Positions 24,885 to 32,836 of a stretch of 35,178 bases of DNA are shown in pieces (the first letter of the stretch is position 1; each line of letters begins with the position of its first letter). Position numbers and translations under genes: made by a program. Origin of the DNA: Desulfobacteraceae bacterium (GTDB lineage: Bacteria > Desulfobacterota > DSM-4660 > Desulfatiglandales > Desulfatiglandaceae); NCBI GenBank assembly GCA_030613055.1, contig JAUWMR010000047.1, positions 1 to 35,178 on the forward strand. Direction: 5' to 3'. The notes beneath the pieces were generated by a model. The model was not told where the DNA came from. It saw only the letters and a list, made by a program, of their open reading frames with translations, and did not search any database.

Positions 24885-24885
24885 C
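24606..24885 (-). mobile_element. MITE-like element with internally deleted GxxExxY gene, copy 2
   Basis: 280 bases, alignable end to end with 18333-18611. Left end GACAGGATTTACAGGATA and right end TATCCTGTTATCCTGTC are inverted. On the minus strand an ATG opens MKYKELTEKII, and after an A7 run the next frame gives PVGLIINFGERKVEIKRK, then VKDFRED and a stop. The junction is at the same place as in copy 1. The last base overlaps the stop codon of the hybrid kinase gene. Confidence 0.75.
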
Positions 24886-27800
24886 TAAATGTTTTTATCA
24901 TGTGAGCTATTAACAAGTTTCTTGATTGCTTTGAAAAGCTCTTCTGCTCTTATCGGCTTGGTCACATAATCATCCATGTCCGCCTCCAAACACCTTTCCC
25001 GATCTCCCTTCATGGCATGGGCGGTCAGGGCAATGATAGGAATCCTCTGGATTGACGATTGATGATTGACGATTGATGATTGTTCTCCTGTATCACCGTA
25101 TTCGGGTTTTAACCCTCGAGTTTCATGTTTTCTAATTTCTTTTGTGGCTTCATAGCCATCCATCTCCGGCATCTGCACGTCCATTAGAATGAGATCAAAA
25201 TGCTCCGCTTTAAACTTGTCCACGGCCTCCCTGCCATTGGCTGCAACTACCGGAGTGTGTCCAGCCTTCTCAAGCATGCGGATCACCAACTTCTGGTTCA
25301 CGATATTATCCTCGGCCACCAGTATACGGAACTTTCCTTCTCTTTTTGGAGCAAAGGACGGCACCTGGGCTTCCCGCATGGAATGGCGCGTAATTAGACG
25401 TGCGGAATCTTTGTCCTGATCTTTCACAGCAAGAACCGTCATAATGGTATCAAAAAGGTCTGACTGGCTGATAGGCTTAGTCAGGTAGGCGGCAAGACCA
25501 AGTTCCCGGCACCGGGCAGCGTCTCCCCGCCTGCCCGCAGAGGTCAACATCATGATAATGGGTGCTGTAACCATTTTGTGCTTGCGGACTTCTTCAGCAA
25601 CGGCAAAGCCATCCATTTCAGGCATCACCGCATCCAAAAGCATCAGGACAAAGGCCTCGCCCCTGTTACTGGCCCGCTCCAGGGCTTTAAAACCTGCCTT
25701 TCCGCTTTCCGCTACGGTCGGCTTCATCTGCCAATTGGTCAGTATCTGTTGGAGAATACGCCTGTTTGTGGCGTTGTCATCCACTACCAGCACAGGAAGA
25801 CCCTTAACATCAACAGGTTCGAGAGCTATGGGCCGCCTTGATGGCGCTGCGCTTATGTCAAACCAGGCAGTAAAATGAATCTTCGTTCCCTTGCCAACCT
25901 CGCTTTCAAGCCAAATGCATCCACCCATCATTTCAACTAAATGTTTGGTGATGGCCAGTCCCAGTCCCGTACCACCATACTTGCGCGTAATAGAACCGTC
26001 CGCCTGGGCAAAGGGCTCAAACATCAATTTCTGCTTATCAGGGGGGATACCGATACCCGTGTCGGTGACTGTGAAATGCAAACAAATTTTATCCTCTTCC
26101 TCGGATTCCCTCTCCACATTCACAACCACCTCACCCTTTTCTGTGAACTTGACAGAGTTTCCCGCAAGGTTCACCAGGATCTGGCGCAGGCGACCGGGAT
26201 CGCCAGTTAGTATTTCAGGGATATCAGGCTGAACATTATAGGCCAGCTCCAGCCCTTTTTCATGAGCATGGACAGAGATGGTCTTCAATGTATCACCTAC
26301 ACTTTCCGACAGGTTGAAATCCACAAGATCGAGATCAAGCTTCTTTGATTCTATCTTGGAGAAATCAAGGATGTCGTTGATCAAGGTCAGAAGTGAATAA
26401 GAAGAGGACTTTACTATATCAAGATATTCCTGCTGCTCAGCGTTGAGTTCCGTATCCAGGGCCAGGTCCGTCATCCCGATAATCGCGTTCATGGGCGTGC
26501 GGATCTCGTGACTCATGTTGGCCAAAAATTCGCTCTTGGCACGGTTGGCATCCTCTGCTTCACGCCGCGCCTGAACCAGGGCAGTTATGTTCTGATAAGT
26601 AAGAAGTTGTCTCCCGTCCTTCAAGAGCACAACCCGGAACTGTATGATCTTGTCCTCGCCATCTTTACATCTCACTGTAAAGATCCTTGGTTTTCTTTCT
26701 CCAATCTTTGAGTCATTAACTGCATCCGCCTTCCAGACAGAAAACACCTGTTTACGGTATTCTTCATCAGGATAGGCCCTTTCAAACCAGGTCTGTTTAT
26801 CCGGAAGCTCTTCAATGGTATAGCCGAAAAGCTCTGTAAATTTCGGATTGAAGGATTCAAATGTCATATCTGGATTCGTAATGGAAATTCCGAATGGTGA
26901 GGATTCAACTAACATTTTGAATTTTTCCTCACTCTCCTGCAATGCCTTCTCTGATTTCATCCGCTCGGTAATGTCTCTACCTGAGCCCCGAACTCCGATA
27001 GGTCCTGTTGAATCATTGGCCAATGTATTTCTGTATTCAATGATATGTTCACGGCCATCCTTTGTAACAACAACAATTAAACCTTCATCTTTTTTATTTT
27101 CTTTTACTCTCTTCAGGTAATCTTCGAATTGATGCTTGTGCCGTTCAGGTATTAGATCCCTTATATTCATATTGGCCAGATCGTCATCACTGAACCCGTA
27201 TTCCCTTTTCCAGGCAAGATTAGTTTCAATAAGATTTCCCTCTAAGTCATGAAAATACAAAAAGTCAGATACGTTATTAAAAATATCCTGGTATCTCTCC
27301 CTGCTCTCCCGCAGCGCCTCTTCAACTTGCTTGCGCTCGGCAATCTCTTTATTGAGGTCGTCTATTGATGTTGTGGTCTTCTTCAAATCCCCGGTCATCC
27401 TGTCAAACGCCCTTGAGAGTTGACCAATCTCGTCCTTTGAGTCCGTGCCTGTTTTATAATCCAGATTACCCTGGCCTATTATCTCAGTTCCTTCATGCAA
27501 CTTACGAATAGGCCTGGTTATTAATCTTGAAATAAAACTACCTAACAACCACGCAACTAAAGGAAAAATAAGCATTATAATGACAAGGGTGATTTTTAAT
27601 TTGTTTAAAGGAGCAAATGCCTTGGATTCATCAATCTCTGCCATAAGACACCACTGCATCTCCGGGATATGGTCGTGAACCCCAATAACCTTAACACCTC
27701 TATAATCTGTATATACCAAAACTTCATGCTCATGTGGTGTTGCGCCAAACCGTCTAGCGTCTTCAAAACATTTTCTTGTGTTTTCGTTATCAACTCTGAG

Positions 27801-28478
27801 TTTAAGGAAGGTATCTTCTATGAAACGGGAAGGGGTTATCATATAGCCATGTTTATTTATCAGATAAATCTCGCCTGTCTTGCCAAGACCGGTCCTATCG
27901 GCAGTTATTTCATTTAACTTGCTCAGGCTAATCCTGCCAACAATTATACCCAGGAGAGATTTTGTTTCTCTATCTGTAATCGGAGCGGAAACAGCAATCG
28001 CTTTCTGCCCTGTTATTCTGGAAAAACAGGCATCCTTTATATACGGCCCTGATTTTGCTTCCAAAAAATAGGCATCAGTGGACCTGTCCAGGCCAATGTT
28101 TTTTCTATCACTGGAGGTAGCGACTTTACCCTTTTTGTCCAGGACAAAAACTTCATTTACAGATTCACCGGCCTCTTCTGTTTGCTCCAGTCTCCTTTTG
28201 GTAATATCATATTTTTTCGCGTATCCCGGATCATGTTCGCTTGAATTCAAAAAGCTCTCAAGAACTATGCTCTGGGATAACTGCGTTATCCTTTCTTTCT
28301 GGGTGTTCAGGAACGTCTCTACATGTAGTGTCCTTGAATGTGCAGTCGTCTTTAAGTGATTAAATATCGCGCTTTCCAGATTGTTTCTGGAAATACCATA
28401 AAAAACCGGGCCTGAAATAGCTATGAGTACTGCGCCTATAATAAAAAAAGGAAGGCTTATCTTGTTGGCAATCTTCAT
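24885..28478 (-). CDS. Hybrid sensor histidine kinase (Cache-HAMP-PAS-PAS-HisKA-HATPase-REC-REC)
   Basis: 1197 residues from ATG 28478, which is preferred over the ATG 24 bases upstream because GGGAGG is well placed before it. Order: TM1 (8-27), double-Cache-like periplasmic sensor (30-290), TM2 (295-316), HAMP (317-370), coiled coil, PAS1 (395-505), PAS2 (518-640), HisKA with H657 (NMSHEIRTPMNAIIG), HATPase (760-875, with GTGLGLAITKHLVE), REC1 with D949, and REC2 with D1100. REC2 has about 25 extra residues (1120-1144), encoded partly by a repeat array. It lacks its own Hpt, which is encoded next door, as in multistep phosphorelays. A small-molecule ligand for the Cache domain is likely but unknown. 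Confidence 0.93.
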   Translation of the reverse strand: MKIANKISLPFFIIGAVLIAISGPVFYGISRNNLESAIFNHLKTTAHSRTLHVETFLNTQKERITQLSQSIVLESFLNSSEHDPGYAKKYDITKRRLEQTEEAGESVNEVFVLDKKGKVATSSDRKNIGLDRSTDAYFLEAKSGPYIKDACFSRITGQKAIAVSAPITDRETKSLLGIIVGRISLSKLNEITADRTGLGKTGEIYLINKHGYMITPSRFIEDTFLKLRVDNENTRKCFEDARRFGATPHEHEVLVYTDYRGVKVIGVHDHIPEMQWCLMAEIDESKAFAPLNKLKITLVIIMLIFPLVAWLLGSFISRLITRPIRKLHEGTEIIGQGNLDYKTGTDSKDEIGQLSRAFDRMTGDLKKTTTSIDDLNKEIAERKQVEEALRESRERYQDIFNNVSDFLYFHDLEGNLIETNLAWKREYGFSDDDLANMNIRDLIPERHKHQFEDYLKRVKENKKDEGLIVVVTKDGREHIIEYRNTLANDSTGPIGVRGSGRDITERMKSEKALQESEEKFKMLVESSPFGISITNPDMTFESFNPKFTELFGYTIEELPDKQTWFERAYPDEEYRKQVFSVWKADAVNDSKIGERKPRIFTVRCKDGEDKIIQFRVVLLKDGRQLLTYQNITALVQARREAEDANRAKSEFLANMSHEIRTPMNAIIGMTDLALDTELNAEQQEYLDIVKSSSYSLLTLINDILDFSKIESKKLDLDLVDFNLSESVGDTLKTISVHAHEKGLELAYNVQPDIPEILTGDPGRLRQILVNLAGNSVKFTEKGEVVVNVERESEEEDKICLHFTVTDTGIGIPPDKQKLMFEPFAQADGSITRKYGGTGLGLAITKHLVEMMGGCIWLESEVGKGTKIHFTAWFDISAAPSRRPIALEPVDVKGLPVLVVDDNATNRRILQQILTNWQMKPTVAESGKAGFKALERASNRGEAFVLMLLDAVMPEMDGFAVAEEVRKHKMVTAPIIMMLTSAGRRGDAARCRELGLAAYLTKPISQSDLFDTIMTVLAVKDQDKDSARLITRHSMREAQVPSFAPKREGKFRILVAEDNIVNQKLVIRMLEKAGHTPVVAANGREAVDKFKAEHFDLILMDVQMPEMDGYEATKEIRKHETRGLKPEYGDTGEQSSIVNHQSSIQRIPIIALTAHAMKGDRERCLEADMDDYVTKPIRAEELFKAIKKLVNSSHDKNI
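25051..25085. repeat. ATTGACG/ATTGATG array inside the kinase REC2 coding region
   Basis: Five 7-base units (ATTGACG, ATTGATG, ATTGACG, ATTGATG, ATTGTTC), read on the plus strand. In the minus-strand kinase frame they encode SSIVNHQSSIQ within the extra loop between the receiver's third helix and fourth strand. Inverse units (CAATCAT) occur in intergenic DNA at 7744-7767 and 28530-28560. Confidence 0.85.
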
Positions 28479-28529
28479 TTTCTGCCTCCCAATTATTTTC
28501 ACCTCAAAATTTTAAGTAAGTAAAAGCGT

Positions 28530-28607
28530 CAATCATCAATCCGAACAATCATCAATCCTTCTTCGCCTATGAACCCCATTCTTCGTGCCCTTCGTGTTCT
28601 TCGTGGT
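28530..28607. repeat. CAATCAT and CTTCGTG short-unit repeats
   Basis: 28530-28560 has CAATCATCAATCC twice. 28581-28607 has CTTCGTG three times with a 9-base period. Both lie in the gap between the Hpt gene and the kinase. Confidence 0.75.
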
Positions 28608-28613
28608 TTAATT

Positions 28614-28979
28614 TCACCTTGATATCGAATTCATGGCTGCCACGAGATCCCCGATCTCCCGTTCGAGATCAGCCAGGGCTTCCTTCGCTTCTCCCAGATT
28701 TCCTTCTCTTCCAAAAACCTCAAGGCGATAGGCCGCCTCATATGTCCGCTTAGCTGCAAAATTGGCCACAGAACCCTTAAGACTATGGGCTGCCTGCTCC
28801 ACGACGTTGGAATCACCAGCTAAAATCCCTTCCTTGATCTGCTCCATCTGATTGGGAAAGTCCTTCAAGAATATCTCTATGATTTCCTTTAACAAATCCA
28901 TGTCCTCACCCACATTCTCAAGGGCCTCGGTCATGTCAAAAACCTGCTTCGAAAACTGATTTTGCTTTGTCGATGTCAT
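28614..28979 (-). CDS. Histidine phosphotransfer (Hpt) domain protein
   Basis: A 121-residue stand-alone Hpt protein, all helical. The phospho-accepting H65 is in the signature AAHSLKGSVANFAA. It would take phosphate from the receiver domains of the adjacent hybrid kinase and pass it to another receiver. The HTH-receiver encoded just upstream, the receiver-GGDEF and the ATPase-receiver are candidates. AAGGAG precedes the ATG. It lies between the HTH-receiver and kinase genes, all in the same direction. Confidence 0.92.
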   Translation of the reverse strand: MTSTKQNQFSKQVFDMTEALENVGEDMDLLKEIIEIFLKDFPNQMEQIKEGILAGDSNVVEQAAHSLKGSVANFAAKRTYEAAYRLEVFGREGNLGEAKEALADLEREIGDLVAAMNSISR

Positions 28980-29013
28980 GAAAACACTCCTTTTTCTAAT
29001 TTCTAATAGACAC

Positions 29014-29595
29014 TCATTTTGTCATGAGGATGTCCTCAATCGTATTTTTTAATTCCTCCAACCCAAAAGGTTTGGCCATGATTGCTTCCACCCTGTAGCG
29101 CCTTAACTTGGCAAGGTTTTCCTCTGTCGCATGGCCAGTTATAATAATAATTCGGGTGCCAGGGCTGGTCTGTTTGATCTTTTCTGCTAAATTAAAACCA
29201 TTTAGTTGCGGCATGAGCAGGTCCAGGAGCACAAGATCCGGCTTTGAATCCCCAATAAAAAGGGCGGCATCCAGAGGATTACTGAAGGTCTCTAATTGGT
29301 ACAGATATGGCATGTCAGCAGTCGAAAAGAAATTTTCCAGCAGATTCAAAATGGTATCGTCATCATCAACGGCCACTACCAGTTTCTTTTTCTCAATTTG
29401 CAGAAAAGAAGGAATGGGGATGCCCTGATCCTTTAAAAAATCCCTTAAATCCTCCTTTGTAACCTTGTACCTTCCACCGGGGGTTCGCGCCGCCTTTAGA
29501 GCCCCCTTCTTTATCCAGTTGGTGACAGTTACCCTGTGTATGCCTAAGATTTTTGCCAGATCGATTGATGAATAGCTTTCGTCAAAAATTCCCAT
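29014..29595 (-). CDS. Excisionase-type HTH fused to a response-regulator receiver
   Basis: 193 residues. Residues 8-58 are a MerR/excisionase-like helix-turn-helix (YSSIDLAKILGIHRVTVTNW, then RTPGGRYKVTKEDLRDFL). Residues 71-190 are a receiver with acidic pocket AVDDDD, acceptor D125 (LVLLDLLMPQLNG), a switch Thr in IIITGHA and a Lys in MAKPFG. The DNA-binding domain is at the N terminus, the reverse of most response regulators. GGAGAGAGGG is upstream of the ATG. It is first in the signalling locus and 34 bases from the Hpt gene, so it is a likely end point of the phosphorelay and may regulate the locus. Confidence 0.92.
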   Translation of the reverse strand: MGIFDESYSSIDLAKILGIHRVTVTNWIKKGALKAARTPGGRYKVTKEDLRDFLKDQGIPIPSFLQIEKKKLVVAVDDDDTILNLLENFFSTADMPYLYQLETFSNPLDAALFIGDSKPDLVLLDLLMPQLNGFNLAEKIKQTSPGTRIIIITGHATEENLAKLRRYRVEAIMAKPFGLEELKNTIEDILMTK

Positions 29596-29669
29596 ATTTC
29601 CCTCTCTCCTGAATCAGTTATACTTCCCGGTCAAATAACCATTTACCCCAATTTCAGACTTCGTTAAGT

Positions 29670-29826
29670 GTTTGAATAGTTGAGTAGTTAAGTGGTTAAA
29701 TTCACGGCCATATTTGTTTTTAGTCCCGCCGCGGCGGGAGACATTTATCATTTTGATATTTGTAACTTACTGAAATTATAACAATTATTTTCTAACTCAA
29801 CCACTCAACCACTCAACTATTCGACT
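29670..29826. mobile_element. Short inverted-repeat element with GTTGAGT arrays at both ends
   Basis: The left arm 29670-29700 (GAATAGTTGAGTAGTTAAG and on) and the right arm 29791-29826 (CAACCACT units, ending CAACTATTCGAC) are inverse copies built from 8-base units. The centre has the hairpin TAGTCCCGCC/GGCGGGA (29720-29738), also seen at the ends of ahbC. No coding capacity. Confidence 0.6.
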
Positions 29827-29987
29827 ATATCTGAATTTATTGAGAAATTACATCCACTTATATTTTGTTTTCTTTTATTGACATCACATTACTCTTCACT
29901 ACGAATATGACATTACATATCTCTATGCATCATGTCAATCTTTATTTTACGAAAGTATCATATTTTAATCTTACGCAACTTAATTAA

Positions 29988-30175
29988 CATTGACAGTCTT
30001 GTAAAAAGTATTTATCTGTCTTTTTTTGTCATTCCCGCCCCGCATAAAGTGCGGGATAAACTGCGGCGGGAATCCAGTCATTTCGGGCAGTTTTGGACTC
30101 CCGCCCCTCCCTTCTATGGGGCAAGCTCTTCGCGGGAGTGACGGTAAATTGGACTTTTTACGAGTTCATCAACAT
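29988..30175. mobile_element. MITE-like element with CTTGTAAAAAGT ends
   Basis: The terminal parts CTTGTAAAAAGT (29998-30009) and ACTTTTTACGAG (30153-30164) are inverted. Inside, GTCATTCCCGCC (30028) faces GCGGGAGTGAC (30132-30142), a nested second inverted pair with further CCCGC/GCGGG hairpins between. There is no open frame of note. The outer ends resemble GACTTTTTACGAG repeats I recall from other deltaproteobacteria. Confidence 0.6.
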
Positions 30176-30207
30176 TCGCTCTGATATATCGTACGCTCTA
30201 TTTATTC

Positions 30208-30236
30208 TTGACAGAACTTCTCAACAGTAGTAATTA
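30208..30236 (+). promoter_or_regulatory. Possible promoter for the small basic protein
   Basis: TTGACA at 30208-30213 is a perfect -35 match. The best -10 at 17 bases is TAATTA (30231-30236), which is weak. It is the only candidate close to the gene starting at 30277. Confidence 0.35.
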
Positions 30237-30276
30237 GCTGTGATTCGTACGCATCTATTTCAAGGAGATACTGCAA

Positions 30277-30417
30277 ATGGCTTCTATGGGAAAGAAGACA
30301 AAAATAATTCGTGAGAGAAAAAGAAAACCAAACAAGTCTAACCGGAAGGCTGATATGAAGCGCATCCAGAGGAATGCCGAAATACTTAAGGAATTGGCAG
30401 CACAATCAGAAAAATAG
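30277..30417 (+). CDS. 46-residue highly basic small protein
   Basis: Sequence opens MASMGKKTKIIRERKRKPNK and continues with NRKADMKRIQRNAEILKELA. About a third of residues are Lys or Arg. AAGGAG lies 8 bases before the ATG, and a strong terminator follows the stop by 40 bases, so this is a complete single-gene unit, not chance. The first half is an unstructured basic tail; the second half could form one amphipathic helix. Nucleic-acid or ribosome binding is a fair guess, but no family function is known to me. A start at the second ATG (30286) is possible, though the ribosome binding site favours the first. Confidence 0.75.
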   Translation: MASMGKKTKIIRERKRKPNKSNRKADMKRIQRNAEILKELAAQSEK

Positions 30418-30456
30418 TCCGGGGAGGTTAATACCCCCTGGGTCCAGTGATTTTTT

Positions 30457-30487
30457 AAAAAAACCCGCACAAAAAGCGGGTTTTTTT
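30457..30487 (+). terminator. Rho-independent terminator after the small basic protein
   Basis: Stem CCCGC (30464-30468) / GCGGG (30476-30480), extended by seven A-T pairs, loop ACAAAAA, followed by T7. It fits termination of plus-strand transcription from 30277. Confidence 0.85.
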
Positions 30488-30616
30488 CTTTACTTGAATA
30501 TACTTTTTGATTATAGATCTTAAAGAATGAACACTCATTCATTCCGGCAAATGTATAGTTCGCCATCCACTGGAAGACCGGATCTATCCATGATTTTTAG
30601 ATGGCATCAATCGACA

Positions 30617-30662
30617 ATCCGCCACAATAACGGCGGATCAATCCTTGCCCGCCTCTGGCGGG
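30617..30662. repeat. Two tandem GC hairpins before the thiolase gene
   Basis: ATCCGCC/GGCGGAT (30617-30623 and 30632-30638) and CCCGCC/GGCGGG (30648-30653 and 30657-30662, loop TCT). They sit 22 bases before the thiolase start. They resemble the CCCGCC palindromes elsewhere in the window; a role in the leader is possible but unproven. Confidence 0.55.
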
Positions 30663-30684
30663 TTCAATACCATAGGGAGTTAAC

Positions 30685-31938
30685 ATGAAAGAAGTCGTTA
30701 TTGTTTCTGCATGCAGGACAGCTATCGGAGCCTTTGGCGGAACACTGAGAGACCTGAACTCGCCCGTTGTTGGAAGTGTCGTCATGAAAGAAGCGATCAA
30801 CCGTGCCGGGATTAAGGCCGACATGATTGACGACGTCCGATTCGGCTGTTGTCTTGAACCGACAGATGCCATGAATGTAGCACGAGTTGCCGCCCTCATG
30901 GCAGGCATACCGGATAATATCACAGCGGTTACCGTTAACCGGGTATGTACCTCAGCTATGGAAGCGGTGATTTCGGGAATGGCCATGATACAGGTCGGTA
31001 TGGCTGAAATTATCCTGGCCGGAGGGGTGGAGCACATGTCAAGTGTAAACTATACTGTCCCTGGAGCACGCTGGGGGTGCCGCCTTCAGGATCACGTATT
31101 TGTCGATGCCTTGATTCATGGCCTGCACTGTGGTTCTCACCTGATTCCTCATCCCGAAGATGGCCCTGTAAAGGAGGGAATGCCTCTTGAACTCTTCAAG
31201 GGTAAACCTTATATCATGGGACATACCGCTGAATTCGTGGCCCAGTTACATAACATCAGCCGCGAAGAAATGGATGAAATTGCCCTGCGCAGTCACAACA
31301 ACGTGGAGAGGGCAACATTGGAAGGTGATTTCGCGGAAGAAATCGTCCCTGTGGAAGTGCCGCAGAAAAAAAAGAAACCGCCTGTTATTTTTGATAAGGA
31401 TGAACACTTCCGGCCGGGCCTTACAATGGAGAAATTAGCTAATCTCCCCCCTGCATTTATTCCCAAGACCGGCAAAGTTACAGCAGGCAATTCCTCAGGT
31501 ATCAACGATGGCTCAAGCGCAATGGTTATCATGTCGGCGGATAAGGCCAAAGAATTGGGCATCCAGCCAATCGCGCGAATCCGCGCCACAGGCCGCGGGG
31601 CCTGTCATCCCTCTGTAATGGGGTTAAGCCCTGTCCCGGCGGTCAAGAACCTGCTCAAAAATAATCCCGATCTCAAGCTGGAGGACTTTGAACTGATTGA
31701 ACTCAATGAGGCATTTGCCGCCCAGTACTTAGGTTGTGAAAAAGAATTAGGGTTGAATCGCGAAATTACCAACGTGAATGGCTCCGGCATCGGCCTTGGT
31801 CACCCGGTAGGATCAACCGGAGTTCGCATCATGGTTACCCTTCTCTATACCATGAAAAAACACGGCAAAACCCTGGGACTGGCAACCCTGTGCGGCGGCG
31901 GCGGCGTGTCCATGGCGTGTGCGCTGGAAATGATTTAG
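30685..31938 (+). CDS. Thiolase (acetyl-CoA C-acyltransferase family)
   Basis: A 417-residue thiolase that cleaves or forms 3-ketoacyl-CoA. The nucleophilic C88 is in VNRVCTSAMEA (most thiolases have CGSG or CSSG there). H373 is in GLGHPVGSTGVR, and the general-base C403 is in LCGGGGVSMA. The usual GGMESMS is replaced by GGVEHMSSVNY, and a region around residues 150-180 (HGLHCGSHLIPHPEDG) is unlike standard acetoacetyl-CoA thiolase. Substrate is therefore uncertain: beta-oxidation or anaerobic aromatic or branched acyl-CoA breakdown are options. GGGAG precedes the ATG. No other beta-oxidation genes adjoin it; it converges on recO. Confidence 0.9.
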   Translation: MKEVVIVSACRTAIGAFGGTLRDLNSPVVGSVVMKEAINRAGIKADMIDDVRFGCCLEPTDAMNVARVAALMAGIPDNITAVTVNRVCTSAMEAVISGMAMIQVGMAEIILAGGVEHMSSVNYTVPGARWGCRLQDHVFVDALIHGLHCGSHLIPHPEDGPVKEGMPLELFKGKPYIMGHTAEFVAQLHNISREEMDEIALRSHNNVERATLEGDFAEEIVPVEVPQKKKKPPVIFDKDEHFRPGLTMEKLANLPPAFIPKTGKVTAGNSSGINDGSSAMVIMSADKAKELGIQPIARIRATGRGACHPSVMGLSPVPAVKNLLKNNPDLKLEDFELIELNEAFAAQYLGCEKELGLNREITNVNGSGIGLGHPVGSTGVRIMVTLLYTMKKHGKTLGLATLCGGGGVSMACALEMI

Positions 31939-31996
31939 GAAAAAGATTCAAGGTGCAGGGTTAGCGACATATTTTTCCTTGCGCCATGCGCATCTC

Positions 31997-32740
31997 TTAT
32001 TCCAGATATTTAGCCGTTTTTAATCTCCGGTCAATTCTATATTCCATATGCAGTTTGAACACAGGTTTGATCTCGCTGATCATTTCATCGGTCAAGGGTG
32101 AATCCTCAACCTTGCTCCACGGCGTTGACTGGATTATCCTCAATGCCTTTACGGTATCAGGCCCTAATCCGGGAGAAATTTTTGATTCCTGCTCACATTT
32201 CATGCAGGCAATGACCCCTTTGCTCCTTTTAAAAACCACCCTTCCTTCCCCGGCGTAAGGCCGGCCGCACCCGCAGCACTTGTCCAGGTTAATTTTATAT
32301 CCTCCAAGGGCCATGGCCCTGGCCTCAAAGAGAATGCGGAGGGTATCGGTTCTTCCCCCCTCGTTCAGTGTAAGGAATGCGTTTTTCAACAGTTCAAACA
32401 TCTCCTTATCGGTCACACCCAGAGGAAAAAGGATTTCCGTAAGCTCAATCATGTAGCTTGCCAATGACAAAGAGGAGAAGTCGGACCTGAGCCCTGGAAA
32501 TGGGTTAATCAGCTTGCATGAATGAAGGAAATGGAGGTCTCCTTTTCTTTTCAACTCATATTCCAGACTTGTTAGACAAAATAGGTCCAGGCAATTGGCA
32601 AAACGCTTTTGGCTTTTCCGGCCTCCTTTTGCTACGCCTTTTAACCTGCCCCTTTCAGAGGTAAAAAAGGTGACCAGGAGATCGGATTCGCCAAACTCCT
32701 TGATCCGCATTATTATTGCCGGGGAGATGTGAGTGTTCAT
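31997..32740 (-). CDS. recO: DNA repair protein RecO
   Basis: A 247-residue RecO, which with RecR loads RecA on SSB-coated single-stranded DNA and anneals strands. The N-terminal OB fold opens with PAIIMRIKEFGESDLLVTFF and GRLKGVAKGGRKSQKRF. The C-terminal zinc finger has C155/C156, C158, C179 and C182 (CCGCGRPY, then CMKC). Length is normal. The start at 32740 has no strong ribosome binding site. It converges on the thiolase gene, 58 bases apart. Confidence 0.93.
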   Translation of the reverse strand: MNTHISPAIIMRIKEFGESDLLVTFFTSERGRLKGVAKGGRKSQKRFANCLDLFCLTSLEYELKRKGDLHFLHSCKLINPFPGLRSDFSSLSLASYMIELTEILFPLGVTDKEMFELLKNAFLTLNEGGRTDTLRILFEARAMALGGYKINLDKCCGCGRPYAGEGRVVFKRSKGVIACMKCEQESKISPGLGPDTVKALRIIQSTPWSKVEDSPLTDEMISEIKPVFKLHMEYRIDRRLKTAKYLE

Positions 32741-32836
32741 TAGGTAGTTCTCATCCGGGAATCTTTGATTTTAGGATGGGCAAGGATATGTTTTATTTTC
32801 TCCATCTTTAACATGTTGTTTATACAACTACAGGCC

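Larger units (their letters stand above)
29596..30276. other. Intergenic region holding two MITE-like elements
   Basis: 681 bases without a gene. Two inverted-repeat-bounded elements fill most of it (29670-29826 and about 29988-30175, each listed separately). The remaining A/T-rich sequence at 29827-29987 shows no recognisable structure. A promoter for the small basic protein lies at 30208. Confidence 0.7.
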
